Shown in pieces: positions 18,123 to 26,690 of a DNA stretch of 57,486 nt (position 1 is the stretch's first letter; the number at the start of each line of letters is the position of its first letter). The stretch covers positions 258,211 through 315,696 of the forward strand of contig JAEPNB010000001.1 in NCBI GenBank assembly GCA_017643645.1. The letters are read 5' to 3'. The notes below the pieces were generated by a model that did not search any database, was not told where the DNA came from, and saw only the letters and a list, made by a program, of their open reading frames with translations. The stretch comes from Balneola sp. (GTDB lineage: Bacteria > Bacteroidota > Rhodothermia > Balneolales > Balneolaceae). The translations under genes were made by a program, and so were the position numbers.

Positions 18123-21014
18123 ATGCTTCGATATTTTCTCAGCTGCACCTTATCCTTGCTATTTATTTTAAGCTTATTCAATTCAAAAGCTATTGCACAA
18201 GTTACTACTTTTGATGTTTTTATAAATGGTACTATAATTGACAGAAGATCAGGAGATCCACTCCCGGGTGCTACTGTGATTGTTAAAGAAACAGTTAATA
18301 CTGAAAAACCAATAGGTTCCTCTGCCAATGAAGACGGGGAATTTACGTTACGCTTTAGAAGTACACTTCCTATAAATCTGGAATTTTCTTTTTTAGGATA
18401 TGAAAAATTCAGTAAGGAAATATTTAAGGCCTATAATGATGACCTAAAAATAGAACTTGACAGAAGTTTATATGTAACTGATGAATTGGTGGTTACTTCA
18501 CAAAAAATGAGTGAAGAAGAATTAAAATCAACCATAACCATTGATAAAGTAAGTGCAATTCAAATTAGAGAAATTGCCTCATTTGATTACTTAGACCTGG
18601 TTGGAAGTATGAGAGAAGTAGATGTAGCAACTCAGAGTTTACAGTTTCAGGGAGTTAATACAAGAGGATTTAATTCTACTGAAAACAGAAGATTTCTTCA
18701 ATTGACCGATGGCACTGATATACAGGCACCCGGTTTGAGTTTTCCGGTTGGTAAAATTTTATCTGTGTCCGAATTAGATGTAGAAAGCATAGAACTAATA
18801 CCGGGACCATCATCTACTTTATACGGAGCAAATGCTTTCAACGGAGTTTTATCAGTCTCCAGTAAAGATCCATTTGACTATCCGGGAGTATCCACTTTAA
18901 TAAAAGTAGGAGCTCATGAGCTGGAATCTAGCGGTAGTTCTTTACTTAGTTTTGGAGGTGAAGGACTCATTGATGCTTCCATAAGATATGCACAACCAAT
19001 CGGCAAAAAATTTGGCTTTAAAATTAACGGTTCTATTTTACGAGCTGAGGATTGGAAAGCGAATGACCGTTCAAATATAGGAACCCCACCTCATTATGAA
19101 GACCACCCACTAAATCCGGGCTATAACGGAGTTAATGTTTACGGGGATGAAATTGAAAACCTGCTACCTCTTTTTTTAACACAGCCACGTGATGATTCCC
19201 CAGGCGGTAATGACTCTGACGAAGAAGAATTTAATCCCGGGGATTTTCAGACTGTAACAAGAAGCGGATATGCAGAGCAAGATCTGGTAGATTATAATGT
19301 ATATACAACAAAAGTAAATGCTGCTTTATACTATAGATTTACTGAAGATACCCAATTTAAAGTTTCAGGAACTTATGGTATTACCGATGCTATCTACACC
19401 GGGGATAACAGAGTTAAATTAGATGATTTTTGGATGGCCCAATTAATGTCAGAGTTCACTTCTGATAATTTTTTATTGAGAGGGTATACAACTCAACAAT
19501 TTTCCGGGAATTCTTATGATGTAGGTTTTCTGGCTATCAATTTAAATCGTAACGCCCGATCTGACAGCGAGTGGTTCCGCATTTACCAAAATGCTTTTAC
19601 TTTGGGATCACCGATCCATGGAGTGCCACCGGGCGATCATGAAGCCGCCAGAGAATTAGCAGACGGAGACCGTTTTGAACCCGGAACTCCTGAGTTTGAT
19701 CAGGAAGTAGCTGATATCAGAAATACAATAGGCTATAATAATGGAGCAGCGTTTATTGATAATTCCAGACTTTGGCACGTTGATACTCAATATAAAGTCC
19801 CCGGTGAGATCTTCGTTAACTCCAAACTGGAGTTCGGTGGAAACTACAGGTTTTATGATATCTTTTCTCAAGGTACCATTTTCGCTGATACTGCCGGTAA
19901 TGATATAACAAACTATGAAATCGGCTTATACGGAAAAGTTTCCTCTTCTTTTTATGACGGTAAACTTAGCATGGATAATGCTATCAGAATTGGTAAAAAT
20001 GAAAATTTCAATGCTCATATAAGCCCTCAATTATCAGCTTCTTTCAGGACTGAAAAAGATCAGGTATTTCGTCTTGCCTTTCAACACGGCTTCAGATATC
20101 CCGGACCCCGTGAACAATTCAGTAATCAAAATTTAGGAACTTCAAGGTTATTAGGAGGTTTACCGGAAGTTACTTCACCTTTTGATGTTCAGAAAAACGC
20201 ATTTACTACACAGGCTCTGGAAAAATTCAATAATGCTGTATTAAATGACTTGAGAAGCACTTTAAGCTCTCCGGAAAAATATAACCAACAACAAGCAGAA
20301 TTAAGAAACCTCTTTATTCTTGAGAATGGGATCGTCAGAGAAGACCAGCTTACTTCTCTAAAACCTGAAAAAGTAAATAATTTCGAAATTGGTTTTAAGC
20401 AGTTATGGGGCAATAAATTTTATATAGATTTTAATTACTACGTTTCTTTCTATACAGATTTTATAGGTGTGACGAGGTTGGTGAAAACCAGAACAAGTCC
20501 AAGTGTTGATTTATTTACCAGCGCAAGTCAGGCTAACAACTCTCAGGAGAGAGAAATTCTGTTTATTTACAGTAATTCTGAAAAAAGTATAATTGCTCAG
20601 GGTTTTTCCTATGATATGGAATATACTTCTCCTGAGGGATTTACAGTTGGAAGTAATGGAGGGTGGGCCAAATTAATCAAAAGTTCAGACGACCCCATTG
20701 TTCCCGGTTTTAACACTCCTCCTTTCAGGCTTAATATTTGGTTCGGTAATCGGGAAATAGTCCGTGACCTGGGTTTTAAAATGACTGTCCGCCACAGATT
20801 TCCTTTTAAATGGGAAAGTGCTTTCCTTGATGGTCACTTAGGCGACTACACATCTTTGGATATACAAACCACTTTGAGATTGCCTAAAATGGATTCTTCC
20901 GTAAAAATGGGAATGACTAATTTTGGTGGCTTTAATTATAAAACTATTTATGGCGGCCCTTCAATAAGCAGCATTGTATATATGTCTTTTACGTATAACA
21001 ACCCTTTTTTATAG
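18123..21014 (+). CDS. TonB-dependent outer-membrane receptor with carboxypeptidase-like regulatory domain
   Basis: This 963-residue outer-membrane importer has a signal peptide (to about residue 25) and a CarboxypepD_reg-like beta-sandwich (INGTIIDRRSGDPLPGATVI ... NEDGEFTLRF). A plug domain follows, with TRGFNSTENRRFLQLTDGTD and VESIELIPGPSSTLYGANAFNGV, then a 22-strand-type barrel ending in an aromatic residue-rich strand (YMSFTYNNPFL). It lacks the SusC-specific long form and is followed by an SGNH-like lipoprotein in place of SusD. The next gene starts 4 bp after its stop, so the two are tightly coupled. The substrate is unknown. Confidence 0.93.
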   Translation: MLRYFLSCTLSLLFILSLFNSKAIAQVTTFDVFINGTIIDRRSGDPLPGATVIVKETVNTEKPIGSSANEDGEFTLRFRSTLPINLEFSFLGYEKFSKEIFKAYNDDLKIELDRSLYVTDELVVTSQKMSEEELKSTITIDKVSAIQIREIASFDYLDLVGSMREVDVATQSLQFQGVNTRGFNSTENRRFLQLTDGTDIQAPGLSFPVGKILSVSELDVESIELIPGPSSTLYGANAFNGVLSVSSKDPFDYPGVSTLIKVGAHELESSGSSLLSFGGEGLIDASIRYAQPIGKKFGFKINGSILRAEDWKANDRSNIGTPPHYEDHPLNPGYNGVNVYGDEIENLLPLFLTQPRDDSPGGNDSDEEEFNPGDFQTVTRSGYAEQDLVDYNVYTTKVNAALYYRFTEDTQFKVSGTYGITDAIYTGDNRVKLDDFWMAQLMSEFTSDNFLLRGYTTQQFSGNSYDVGFLAINLNRNARSDSEWFRIYQNAFTLGSPIHGVPPGDHEAARELADGDRFEPGTPEFDQEVADIRNTIGYNNGAAFIDNSRLWHVDTQYKVPGEIFVNSKLEFGGNYRFYDIFSQGTIFADTAGNDITNYEIGLYGKVSSSFYDGKLSMDNAIRIGKNENFNAHISPQLSASFRTEKDQVFRLAFQHGFRYPGPREQFSNQNLGTSRLLGGLPEVTSPFDVQKNAFTTQALEKFNNAVLNDLRSTLSSPEKYNQQQAELRNLFILENGIVREDQLTSLKPEKVNNFEIGFKQLWGNKFYIDFNYYVSFYTDFIGVTRLVKTRTSPSVDLFTSASQANNSQEREILFIYSNSEKSIIAQGFSYDMEYTSPEGFTVGSNGGWAKLIKSSDDPIVPGFNTPPFRLNIWFGNREIVRDLGFKMTVRHRFPFKWESAFLDGHLGDYTSLDIQTTLRLPKMDSSVKMGMTNFGGFNYKTIYGGPSISSIVYMSFTYNNPFL

Positions 21015-21018
21015 AACT

Positions 21019-22491
21019 ATGAAAAACATTTTCACATTCATATTAATTTTTCTGAGTCTTCTGCTATTAAATTGTAGTTATGAGTTTCCAAGTTCACCAC
21101 AACAAGGACAGGATCCCGGCTCACTTAGTTTAGACAGAGTTGTTGTATTGGGAGGAAGTTCAGCTGCAGGATTTATGGACGGAGCTTTATACACAGAAGG
21201 GCAATCAAGCTCTTTCGGTAATATTCTGATCAATCATATCAATGAAGACTCATACAATCAATTTGCAATAAATTCTGAAAATGGATTAAATCAGGAAGCT
21301 ACTGAATTCGAATCAAATGGAGTAAGAGGTAAATACAGCCTGGAGTTTTTGGATATCGATCTTAATACAATTCTCCAGCTTTCATCGGATGGTGAGAATG
21401 TTCAAGCTTTTCAAGGAGAAGCCGACTCAGTAAATGAATATGCGTTCCCGGGACTTACTGCAGATTTGATTGATGATGAAATAGGAACAGTTTCTAATCA
21501 ATATTTAAGTAGAGCTGACTTTAATCCTCAGACTTCGCTAATCGATCAGGTAATTAGTAAAAATCCATCGTTGGTAATTATAGCTTTCGGAATGGAAGAA
21601 GTACTATCTTATACAGTCAAAGGAGCATCCGGAGATCTTGACCCGGATCCTGATACATCAATAAGTGGAGATGCCGTATTACCTGAAGAGTTCTCTTTGG
21701 CTCTAAATAACTTAATGACCAGAATAAGGTTAGAAACAAGCGCTGAAGTAGTTCTGTTTAACGTGCCAGACATTGTAAATGTACCCTATTTTTCAGAAGT
21801 TGAATATTACTTTAATGATGTTTCAATACCTGATGGAACTCTGAATAATTTTTATGCTGATTTTAATCAGGCTGTACAATTTCATAATACTACAGCTGAT
21901 CGCCAAAATAGAAGACCAATCATTGATTTTTACACTCCTGCGGGACAAGACGGAACTCAACTTGTTATTGTTGATGAGGACTTACCACAAGCTTTTGGTG
22001 AAAATGGACAAGAGATACCCAAGTACAGACAGGCCACCGAAAATGATTTGATCTTATATCCTGTAAAGAAGTTACGATTCAGAGATGAAAACTTTGACCC
22101 TAAACAAGATCGTTATTCAGAATTTGGAGGATTAGTACCCTTAGCAGATGAGTATGTAATTACACCTACTGAAAAATCTGACATAAATTTTTTGGTTCAG
22201 CAATATAACCAGACAATTGAAGGAATATCCCGCGAAAGTGCTCGCTTCAGGGTATTTGATTTCAAAGCATTTATTCGAAATGTTACTTCCGGAGCCTTTT
22301 CAAGCAACGGAGTTATTTTCTCAGCTTCAGTACAACGCAAAGGCATTTATTCAGCTGACGGGATTTATTTCAATCCCCAGGGAAATGCTTTGTTGGCAAA
22401 TGAGCTGATAAATTTTATTAATTCAAATTACGATGCTAAATTAATTCAGATAGATCCGAATTCATTCAGAGGAAATGTCTTTAGTAATTAA
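21019..22491 (+). CDS. SGNH/GDSL-fold lipoprotein, catalytic blocks degenerate
   Basis: This is a 490-residue lipoprotein starting at the ATG 21019 (MKNIFTFILIFLSLLLLNC, Cys19). The overall layout matches the Bacteroidota SGNH/GDSL hydrolase family: block I near 45-60 (VVVLGGSSAAGFMDGALYTE), FPGLTADLI, NPSLVIIAFGMEEVLSY, IRQATENDL-like YRQATENDLILYP, PLADEYVITP, and a C-terminal ADGIYFNPQGNALLANELI. The key residues are altered. Block III GNND is GMEE at 191-194. The block V DGxH is DGIY, with Asp447 kept and the His replaced by Tyr450. The nucleophile Ser region is GGSS. A binding role instead of hydrolysis is inferred. It occupies the place SusD takes in the neighbouring loci. Confidence 0.82.
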   Translation: MKNIFTFILIFLSLLLLNCSYEFPSSPQQGQDPGSLSLDRVVVLGGSSAAGFMDGALYTEGQSSSFGNILINHINEDSYNQFAINSENGLNQEATEFESNGVRGKYSLEFLDIDLNTILQLSSDGENVQAFQGEADSVNEYAFPGLTADLIDDEIGTVSNQYLSRADFNPQTSLIDQVISKNPSLVIIAFGMEEVLSYTVKGASGDLDPDPDTSISGDAVLPEEFSLALNNLMTRIRLETSAEVVLFNVPDIVNVPYFSEVEYYFNDVSIPDGTLNNFYADFNQAVQFHNTTADRQNRRPIIDFYTPAGQDGTQLVIVDEDLPQAFGENGQEIPKYRQATENDLILYPVKKLRFRDENFDPKQDRYSEFGGLVPLADEYVITPTEKSDINFLVQQYNQTIEGISRESARFRVFDFKAFIRNVTSGAFSSNGVIFSASVQRKGIYSADGIYFNPQGNALLANELINFINSNYDAKLIQIDPNSFRGNVFSN

Positions 22492-22538
22492 AATTTAGTA
22501 GTAATCTATTCCAAACTTAAATCTTATTCGCAACAGAC

Positions 22539-23024
22539 ATGAAACCAAGATCTAATAATTTTTTATTTCTGTTTTTATTACCGTTTATCTTTTCTTGCAA
22601 CAGCAATCAGGTAACCTATAAAGGAAAAAAGTTTGAAATTAATTACAATAGATTAGAACATATCTCCGATGGTGACTGGATTCAGATAGAAGACCAAAAA
22701 TTTGTTCATTTAAGATCTATTCAGTTGGCAAATAAAACTCCTTATTCACTTCCAACTACAGAAATTTTAGTAGACTCCTTAGAGAATGGAAAAACTTTTA
22801 AAGATCAAATTAACAGTAATTCCGTTGCATTACATCTTGCCCGATATTTGGATGTTATCAATACAAATAAGACAAGTAAGAATGAAAACTGGTCTAAATA
22901 TACTCTGCATGCTATTCCCAAAATGTCTGTTATGGGAATACTTACTTTCTCAAAAGCTGATAGCTCAACCTTTATAATTAAAACATCAAAAGACTATCCA
23001 GCTCCCATTAGAATTCTTGAGTAA
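22539..23024 (+). CDS. Small lipoprotein of unknown function
   Basis: This 161-residue protein has a signal peptide and lipobox (LPFIFSC, Cys20). The mature part is predicted beta-rich, with repeated short strands (VTYKGKKFEINYNRLEHI, WIQIEDQKFVHLRSIQL) and no recognisable motif or Cys pairs. I do not recognise a family. It lies 47 bp after the SGNH-like lipoprotein on the same strand and closes locus A, so it is probably a surface or periplasmic accessory of that receptor. It is convergent with the SusD gene, 25 bp apart. Confidence 0.75.
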   Translation: MKPRSNNFLFLFLLPFIFSCNSNQVTYKGKKFEINYNRLEHISDGDWIQIEDQKFVHLRSIQLANKTPYSLPTTEILVDSLENGKTFKDQINSNSVALHLARYLDVINTNKTSKNENWSKYTLHAIPKMSVMGILTFSKADSSTFIIKTSKDYPAPIRILE

Positions 23025-23028
23025 GTTC

Positions 23029-23051
23029 AAAAGCAGTAAATTTTCGCTTTT
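23029..23051. terminator. Weak convergent hairpin between locus A and locus B
   Basis: AAAAGC at 23029-23034 and GCTTTT at 23046-23051 form a 6 bp stem in the short gap between two convergent genes, with A and T tails on both sides. It could act as a bidirectional terminator, but the stem is short. Confidence 0.3.
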
Positions 23052-24786
23052 ATTTAATCACTCTTTTAGAAGTACTCGCAATTTCTACTTTCACATTGTC
23101 TTGCAACGTTGGGAATTCGCTTATTTTTCTTGGTGAAAATATCTTAGGACCTTGATCATTCGCATCAATCGAGATTTTATCTCTAAGAGTTTTCCACGTA
23201 TTACTCCCTTGAGAAGTACTCTCAGGATTTCCAACCCCACCAAAAGTATAAACTTCCTCTCTTGCAATTAAGAGTTCTTCTCCGGGTACAGGATATTCCA
23301 AACCCGAGCCTTCCTGAAGAAGATCATGTCTTCTCATAAAAAACCATTGTAAACCAAACCCACCCATACTTTGTAATTCCACAGAATACTCTCTTAAAAG
23401 TGCTAGCTGAAACTCTTCTCTTGTTGCATTACCAACTATTGAATTATTACCACTAAGTCCATCTGAGCTCATATAACCCGCCTGTACAGAAGGTAAATTT
23501 GGTTCAAATGACTGACTTTCCGTTCCAAAAGGAGTTTCTGTACTTAAAATATTTGCTGAGGCAGACCGATTGTTCATCATAATCTGAGCTTCCGCTCTTA
23601 AATAATTTACTTCTGCTTTGGTAAAAAGTATAACAGGATAGCCTGATGCAGTCCAGTCGTTGTCTGCATAAAGTCTGAGATTAAAATAATCAGAGTTGAG
23701 TTCCCTGTTTGAAGCATACCAAAAATCAGATTGATTAAACATGTAATAGTTCAATCTCTGATCCGAACTGGAAGCTGTATCAGGTAGCATATCCACAGGA
23801 TAGTCTACGGGGTAATCCTGATCCAGTTGATGAATAATTTTGTTATCAGGAAGAAGAAAACTAATGGGTTCATTATCTACTTCATTACCAATGTTAAAGC
23901 TAATCCAATCCATAGCTTCGTTGAAAAAAGTATCGTCCACTGATGTTGGTGAAAAGTTTGAAAGAGCTCCTCCATCACCAGCATTAGGTTGACCTAAGCC
24001 TTTATTAGCATATGCCAAAACTTTACTCCAGTTTATCGATTCTGCTTCATTTGAAGTTCTGGCTCTTCCTGCACTTACTCGAGCCAGATAAGAATTAGCT
24101 ATTGAATTAAATTCTTCAGTTGAGTAGTCGTTATTCCCCGGAAATAGATCAAAGCTATAGTTAGCAGTATTATTAGCAATTTCGAGAGCGGTTTCAATAT
24201 CCTCTATACCTGCCTGCAATACTTGCGATGAAGGAACCAAACTTATAGCTGTAAGGTCGGAATCAATTTCTACGATATATCCCCTATCATAGATCAGCCC
24301 AATATAGCTTCTGGCCAAACCTCTTATAAAGTAAGCATTTGCTTCCGCTCTATCGGTTATATCAATCTCATCTACTATTACACTTCCACCACGGTTCAAA
24401 ATTGTAAGGATATCATTAGCTGATGAAATTGATGCATTTAAATTGCTCCAGGGTTCCATATAAATACTTGAATTAATGAACGAAGGTTCATTATTAAATT
24501 CTATTCTTGGTTGCACTGAGAAGTCAAAAAAGCTAAAGTATTTGTTTGTGGTAGTGAGCTGATCGGCTAATAAGTCAGTATGAACCCCTCTTAAATCTAA
24601 TAATGTGTTGAAGAACAAATTATTAGAAGCTCCTTTCAAATGATTTAATCGGTCTTCACCCGAAAATAAAATATCCTCAATATCGGGATCATTATTGTTA
24701 TCAACATTCAGGTCAGCGCATGCAATATTCAGCAATGCAATGGTGATAATCAGTTGTACAAAAAATTTTAATCTTATCTTACTCAT
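23050..24786 (-). CDS. SusD/RagB-family nutrient-binding outer-membrane lipoprotein (second copy of locus B)
   Basis: This 578-residue surface lipoprotein has an N-terminal signal with lipobox (ITIALLNIAC) and the SusD hallmark helical scaffold. Recognisable parts are RAEANAYFIRGLARSYIGLIYDRG, FNSIANSYLARVSAGRARTSNEAE, FTKAEVNYLRAEAQIMM, and the family C-terminal LREYSVELQSMGGFGLQWFF. It is a full-length paralogue of the SusD gene immediately upstream (24913-26661), sharing many blocks but more Asn/Ser-rich. A strong terminator separates the two, so this copy is likely expressed less or from its own promoter. SusD proteins sit as a lid on SusC and bind polymers or peptides. The ligand is unknown. 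Confidence 0.93.
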   Translation of the reverse strand: MSKIRLKFFVQLIITIALLNIACADLNVDNNNDPDIEDILFSGEDRLNHLKGASNNLFFNTLLDLRGVHTDLLADQLTTTNKYFSFFDFSVQPRIEFNNEPSFINSSIYMEPWSNLNASISSANDILTILNRGGSVIVDEIDITDRAEANAYFIRGLARSYIGLIYDRGYIVEIDSDLTAISLVPSSQVLQAGIEDIETALEIANNTANYSFDLFPGNNDYSTEEFNSIANSYLARVSAGRARTSNEAESINWSKVLAYANKGLGQPNAGDGGALSNFSPTSVDDTFFNEAMDWISFNIGNEVDNEPISFLLPDNKIIHQLDQDYPVDYPVDMLPDTASSSDQRLNYYMFNQSDFWYASNRELNSDYFNLRLYADNDWTASGYPVILFTKAEVNYLRAEAQIMMNNRSASANILSTETPFGTESQSFEPNLPSVQAGYMSSDGLSGNNSIVGNATREEFQLALLREYSVELQSMGGFGLQWFFMRRHDLLQEGSGLEYPVPGEELLIAREEVYTFGGVGNPESTSQGSNTWKTLRDKISIDANDQGPKIFSPRKISEFPTLQDNVKVEIASTSKRVIK

Positions 24787-24860
24787 ATCAACTTTAAGTT
24801 CAATTTGTTATCTAAAATATCGAATCTGTTATTAAACGGAAATGACTGAAAAGTTACTAC

Positions 24861-24895
24861 AAAAAAAAAGGCTTGGTTAAATAACCAAGCCTTTT
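24861..24895 (-). terminator. Strong Rho-independent terminator between the two tandem susD genes
   Basis: On the minus strand an about 13 bp stem (AAAAGGCTTGGTT at 24866-24878, partner at 24883-24895) with a 4-base loop is followed by nine T (the A run at 24861-24869). It lies downstream of the susC-susD pair and 74 bp before the start of the second susD, so it should stop most transcripts before that gene. Confidence 0.9.
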
Positions 24896-24912
24896 AACGT
24901 TATAAAGAAAAA

Positions 24913-26661
24913 TTATTGTGATTTTTTCTCTGAACTGTTTGGTTTTACAACCATGTTCTCATAGAAGTTCGGGTAATCAGCAGCAGTTTTAGACTGATAA
25001 ATTACAGACTTACTGCTTATGTTGTTACCAACGATTTTACTTCTAAGGTTCTTCCAGGAATTAGCACCTTGAGCGGTACCACCATCGTCCTGTCCTTCAC
25101 CAGCATAAGTGTAATACTCACGACCAGTGATTTCCAGTTCTTGTCCCGGAACAGCATAATGTAAACCAGAACCTTCCTGAAGAAGATTATGTCTTCTCAT
25201 AAAGAACCAGGTTAAACCCATTCCACCCATTTCCTGTAACTCTACAGAATACTCTCCTAAAAGAGCTAGTTGGAATTCAGCTAAAGAAGCCGTTGGAGCA
25301 ATTGTATTGCCACCTGCTTGTCCATCATCAGTTAAATAACCTAACTGAACTGATGGTAAATCTATAGCAAAGTCCTGAGCAACGGAACCAAAAGGAGTCT
25401 CATTGTTCAGAATATTAGCAGCAGCTGCTAATCCGGCACCGCCGTTCATTACATTAGCTTCAGCTCTTAGATAATCTACTTCAGCTTTAGTCATGAAGAT
25501 AACAGGGTAACCACTAGCGGTCCAATTGTTATTAGCATACATTCTTACGTTGAAATAGTTAGTAAAAAGTGCTCTTCTACGAGCAGGATTCAAGAATCCG
25601 AAATTCGTAGTATACACATAGTAATCTAATCTAGGATCAGAACTAGTAGCAGGATCTAAAATTACGTTAGCATCCGTCGGGTAATCTGTTGGATAAGATG
25701 CATCAAGCATATGAGTAACTTTAACATCCACCGGTAAATAACCAGAAGGATCGTCAGATGGCGCACCACCTACATTAAAGTTCATCCAGTCAGAAGCTTC
25801 ATTATAGAATACACCTGAAACAGATACCGGAGCAAAGTTTACCATAGCACCGCCATCAGCAGCACCGGACTGACCCAGGCCAGCATTTGCGTAAGCCAAA
25901 ACCTGATCCCAGTCAGTGTTTGCAGCTTCAGCAGCTGTACGAGAAGCACCGGCTGTAATTCTGGCTAAGTACGAATTTGCTATCGATTTAAACTGATTTG
26001 TGTTGTACTCGCCACTAGGAAGTACATCAAATGCAAAATTAGAAGAACCTTCAGCAGTTGTAATTGCAAGCTCGATATCAGCGACACCGGCAGCAATTAA
26101 CGCTGTGTAAGGCTCTAACTCTAAATTAGCTAAATCAGACTCAGGAGTAACAACGTATGCCTGATCATAAATCAGACCTAAGTATGAATTTGCTACTCCA
26201 CGAATGAAGTAAGCATTTGCTTTTGCCTTCTCAGTTACATCTTCTCCATCTACTTCAATTGTACCCTCACCTGCAATGGTAAGTACATCATTAGCAATAG
26301 AAATAGCACTGTTAAGGTTTGCCCATGGATTGAAGAAAATATCAGCATCAGAATAAGTAGTTCTGTTGTTGAATCTCAATCTTGGCTGGTCAGAGAAATC
26401 CCAAAAACTAAAAAACCTGTTAGTTGATGTGATTTGATCTGCTTGAAGTTCCATATGGCTGCTTCTTACATCAAGAAGCGTTCCAAAGAACACCGTGCTG
26501 GCGCCACCATTCAGAAGATTAAGAACATCTTCGTCGTTAGCTAACGCTCTTCGTGTGTCGGGGTCGTTTATGTTTTCTACTACCAGATCAGCGCATCCTT
26601 GAAAAGAAACTGCTCCGACTAGCAACAAAACGACTAGTTTTAAATATTTATTAGTTTTCAT
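24913..26661 (-). CDS. SusD/RagB-family nutrient-binding outer-membrane lipoprotein (first copy of locus B)
   Basis: The 582-residue lipoprotein has signal and lipobox (GAVSFQGC). SusD-type helical repeats include KANAYFIRGVANSYLGLIYDQ, FKSIANSYLARITAGASRTAAEA and FMTKAEVDYLRAEANVM, with the C-terminal LLGEYSVELQEMGGMGLTWFF. It follows the SusC gene by 29 bp, the standard susC-susD pair, and would form the substrate-capturing lid. It is Ala-rich compared with the second copy. The pair probably imports an oligomer, but no glycoside hydrolase, peptidase or sulfatase gene is adjacent to show which. Confidence 0.95.
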   Translation of the reverse strand: MKTNKYLKLVVLLLVGAVSFQGCADLVVENINDPDTRRALANDEDVLNLLNGGASTVFFGTLLDVRSSHMELQADQITSTNRFFSFWDFSDQPRLRFNNRTTYSDADIFFNPWANLNSAISIANDVLTIAGEGTIEVDGEDVTEKAKANAYFIRGVANSYLGLIYDQAYVVTPESDLANLELEPYTALIAAGVADIELAITTAEGSSNFAFDVLPSGEYNTNQFKSIANSYLARITAGASRTAAEAANTDWDQVLAYANAGLGQSGAADGGAMVNFAPVSVSGVFYNEASDWMNFNVGGAPSDDPSGYLPVDVKVTHMLDASYPTDYPTDANVILDPATSSDPRLDYYVYTTNFGFLNPARRRALFTNYFNVRMYANNNWTASGYPVIFMTKAEVDYLRAEANVMNGGAGLAAAANILNNETPFGSVAQDFAIDLPSVQLGYLTDDGQAGGNTIAPTASLAEFQLALLGEYSVELQEMGGMGLTWFFMRRHNLLQEGSGLHYAVPGQELEITGREYYTYAGEGQDDGGTAQGANSWKNLRSKIVGNNISSKSVIYQSKTAADYPNFYENMVVKPNSSEKKSQ

Positions 26662-26690
26662 AGCAATATATGTTTTGCTTAAAATTATTA

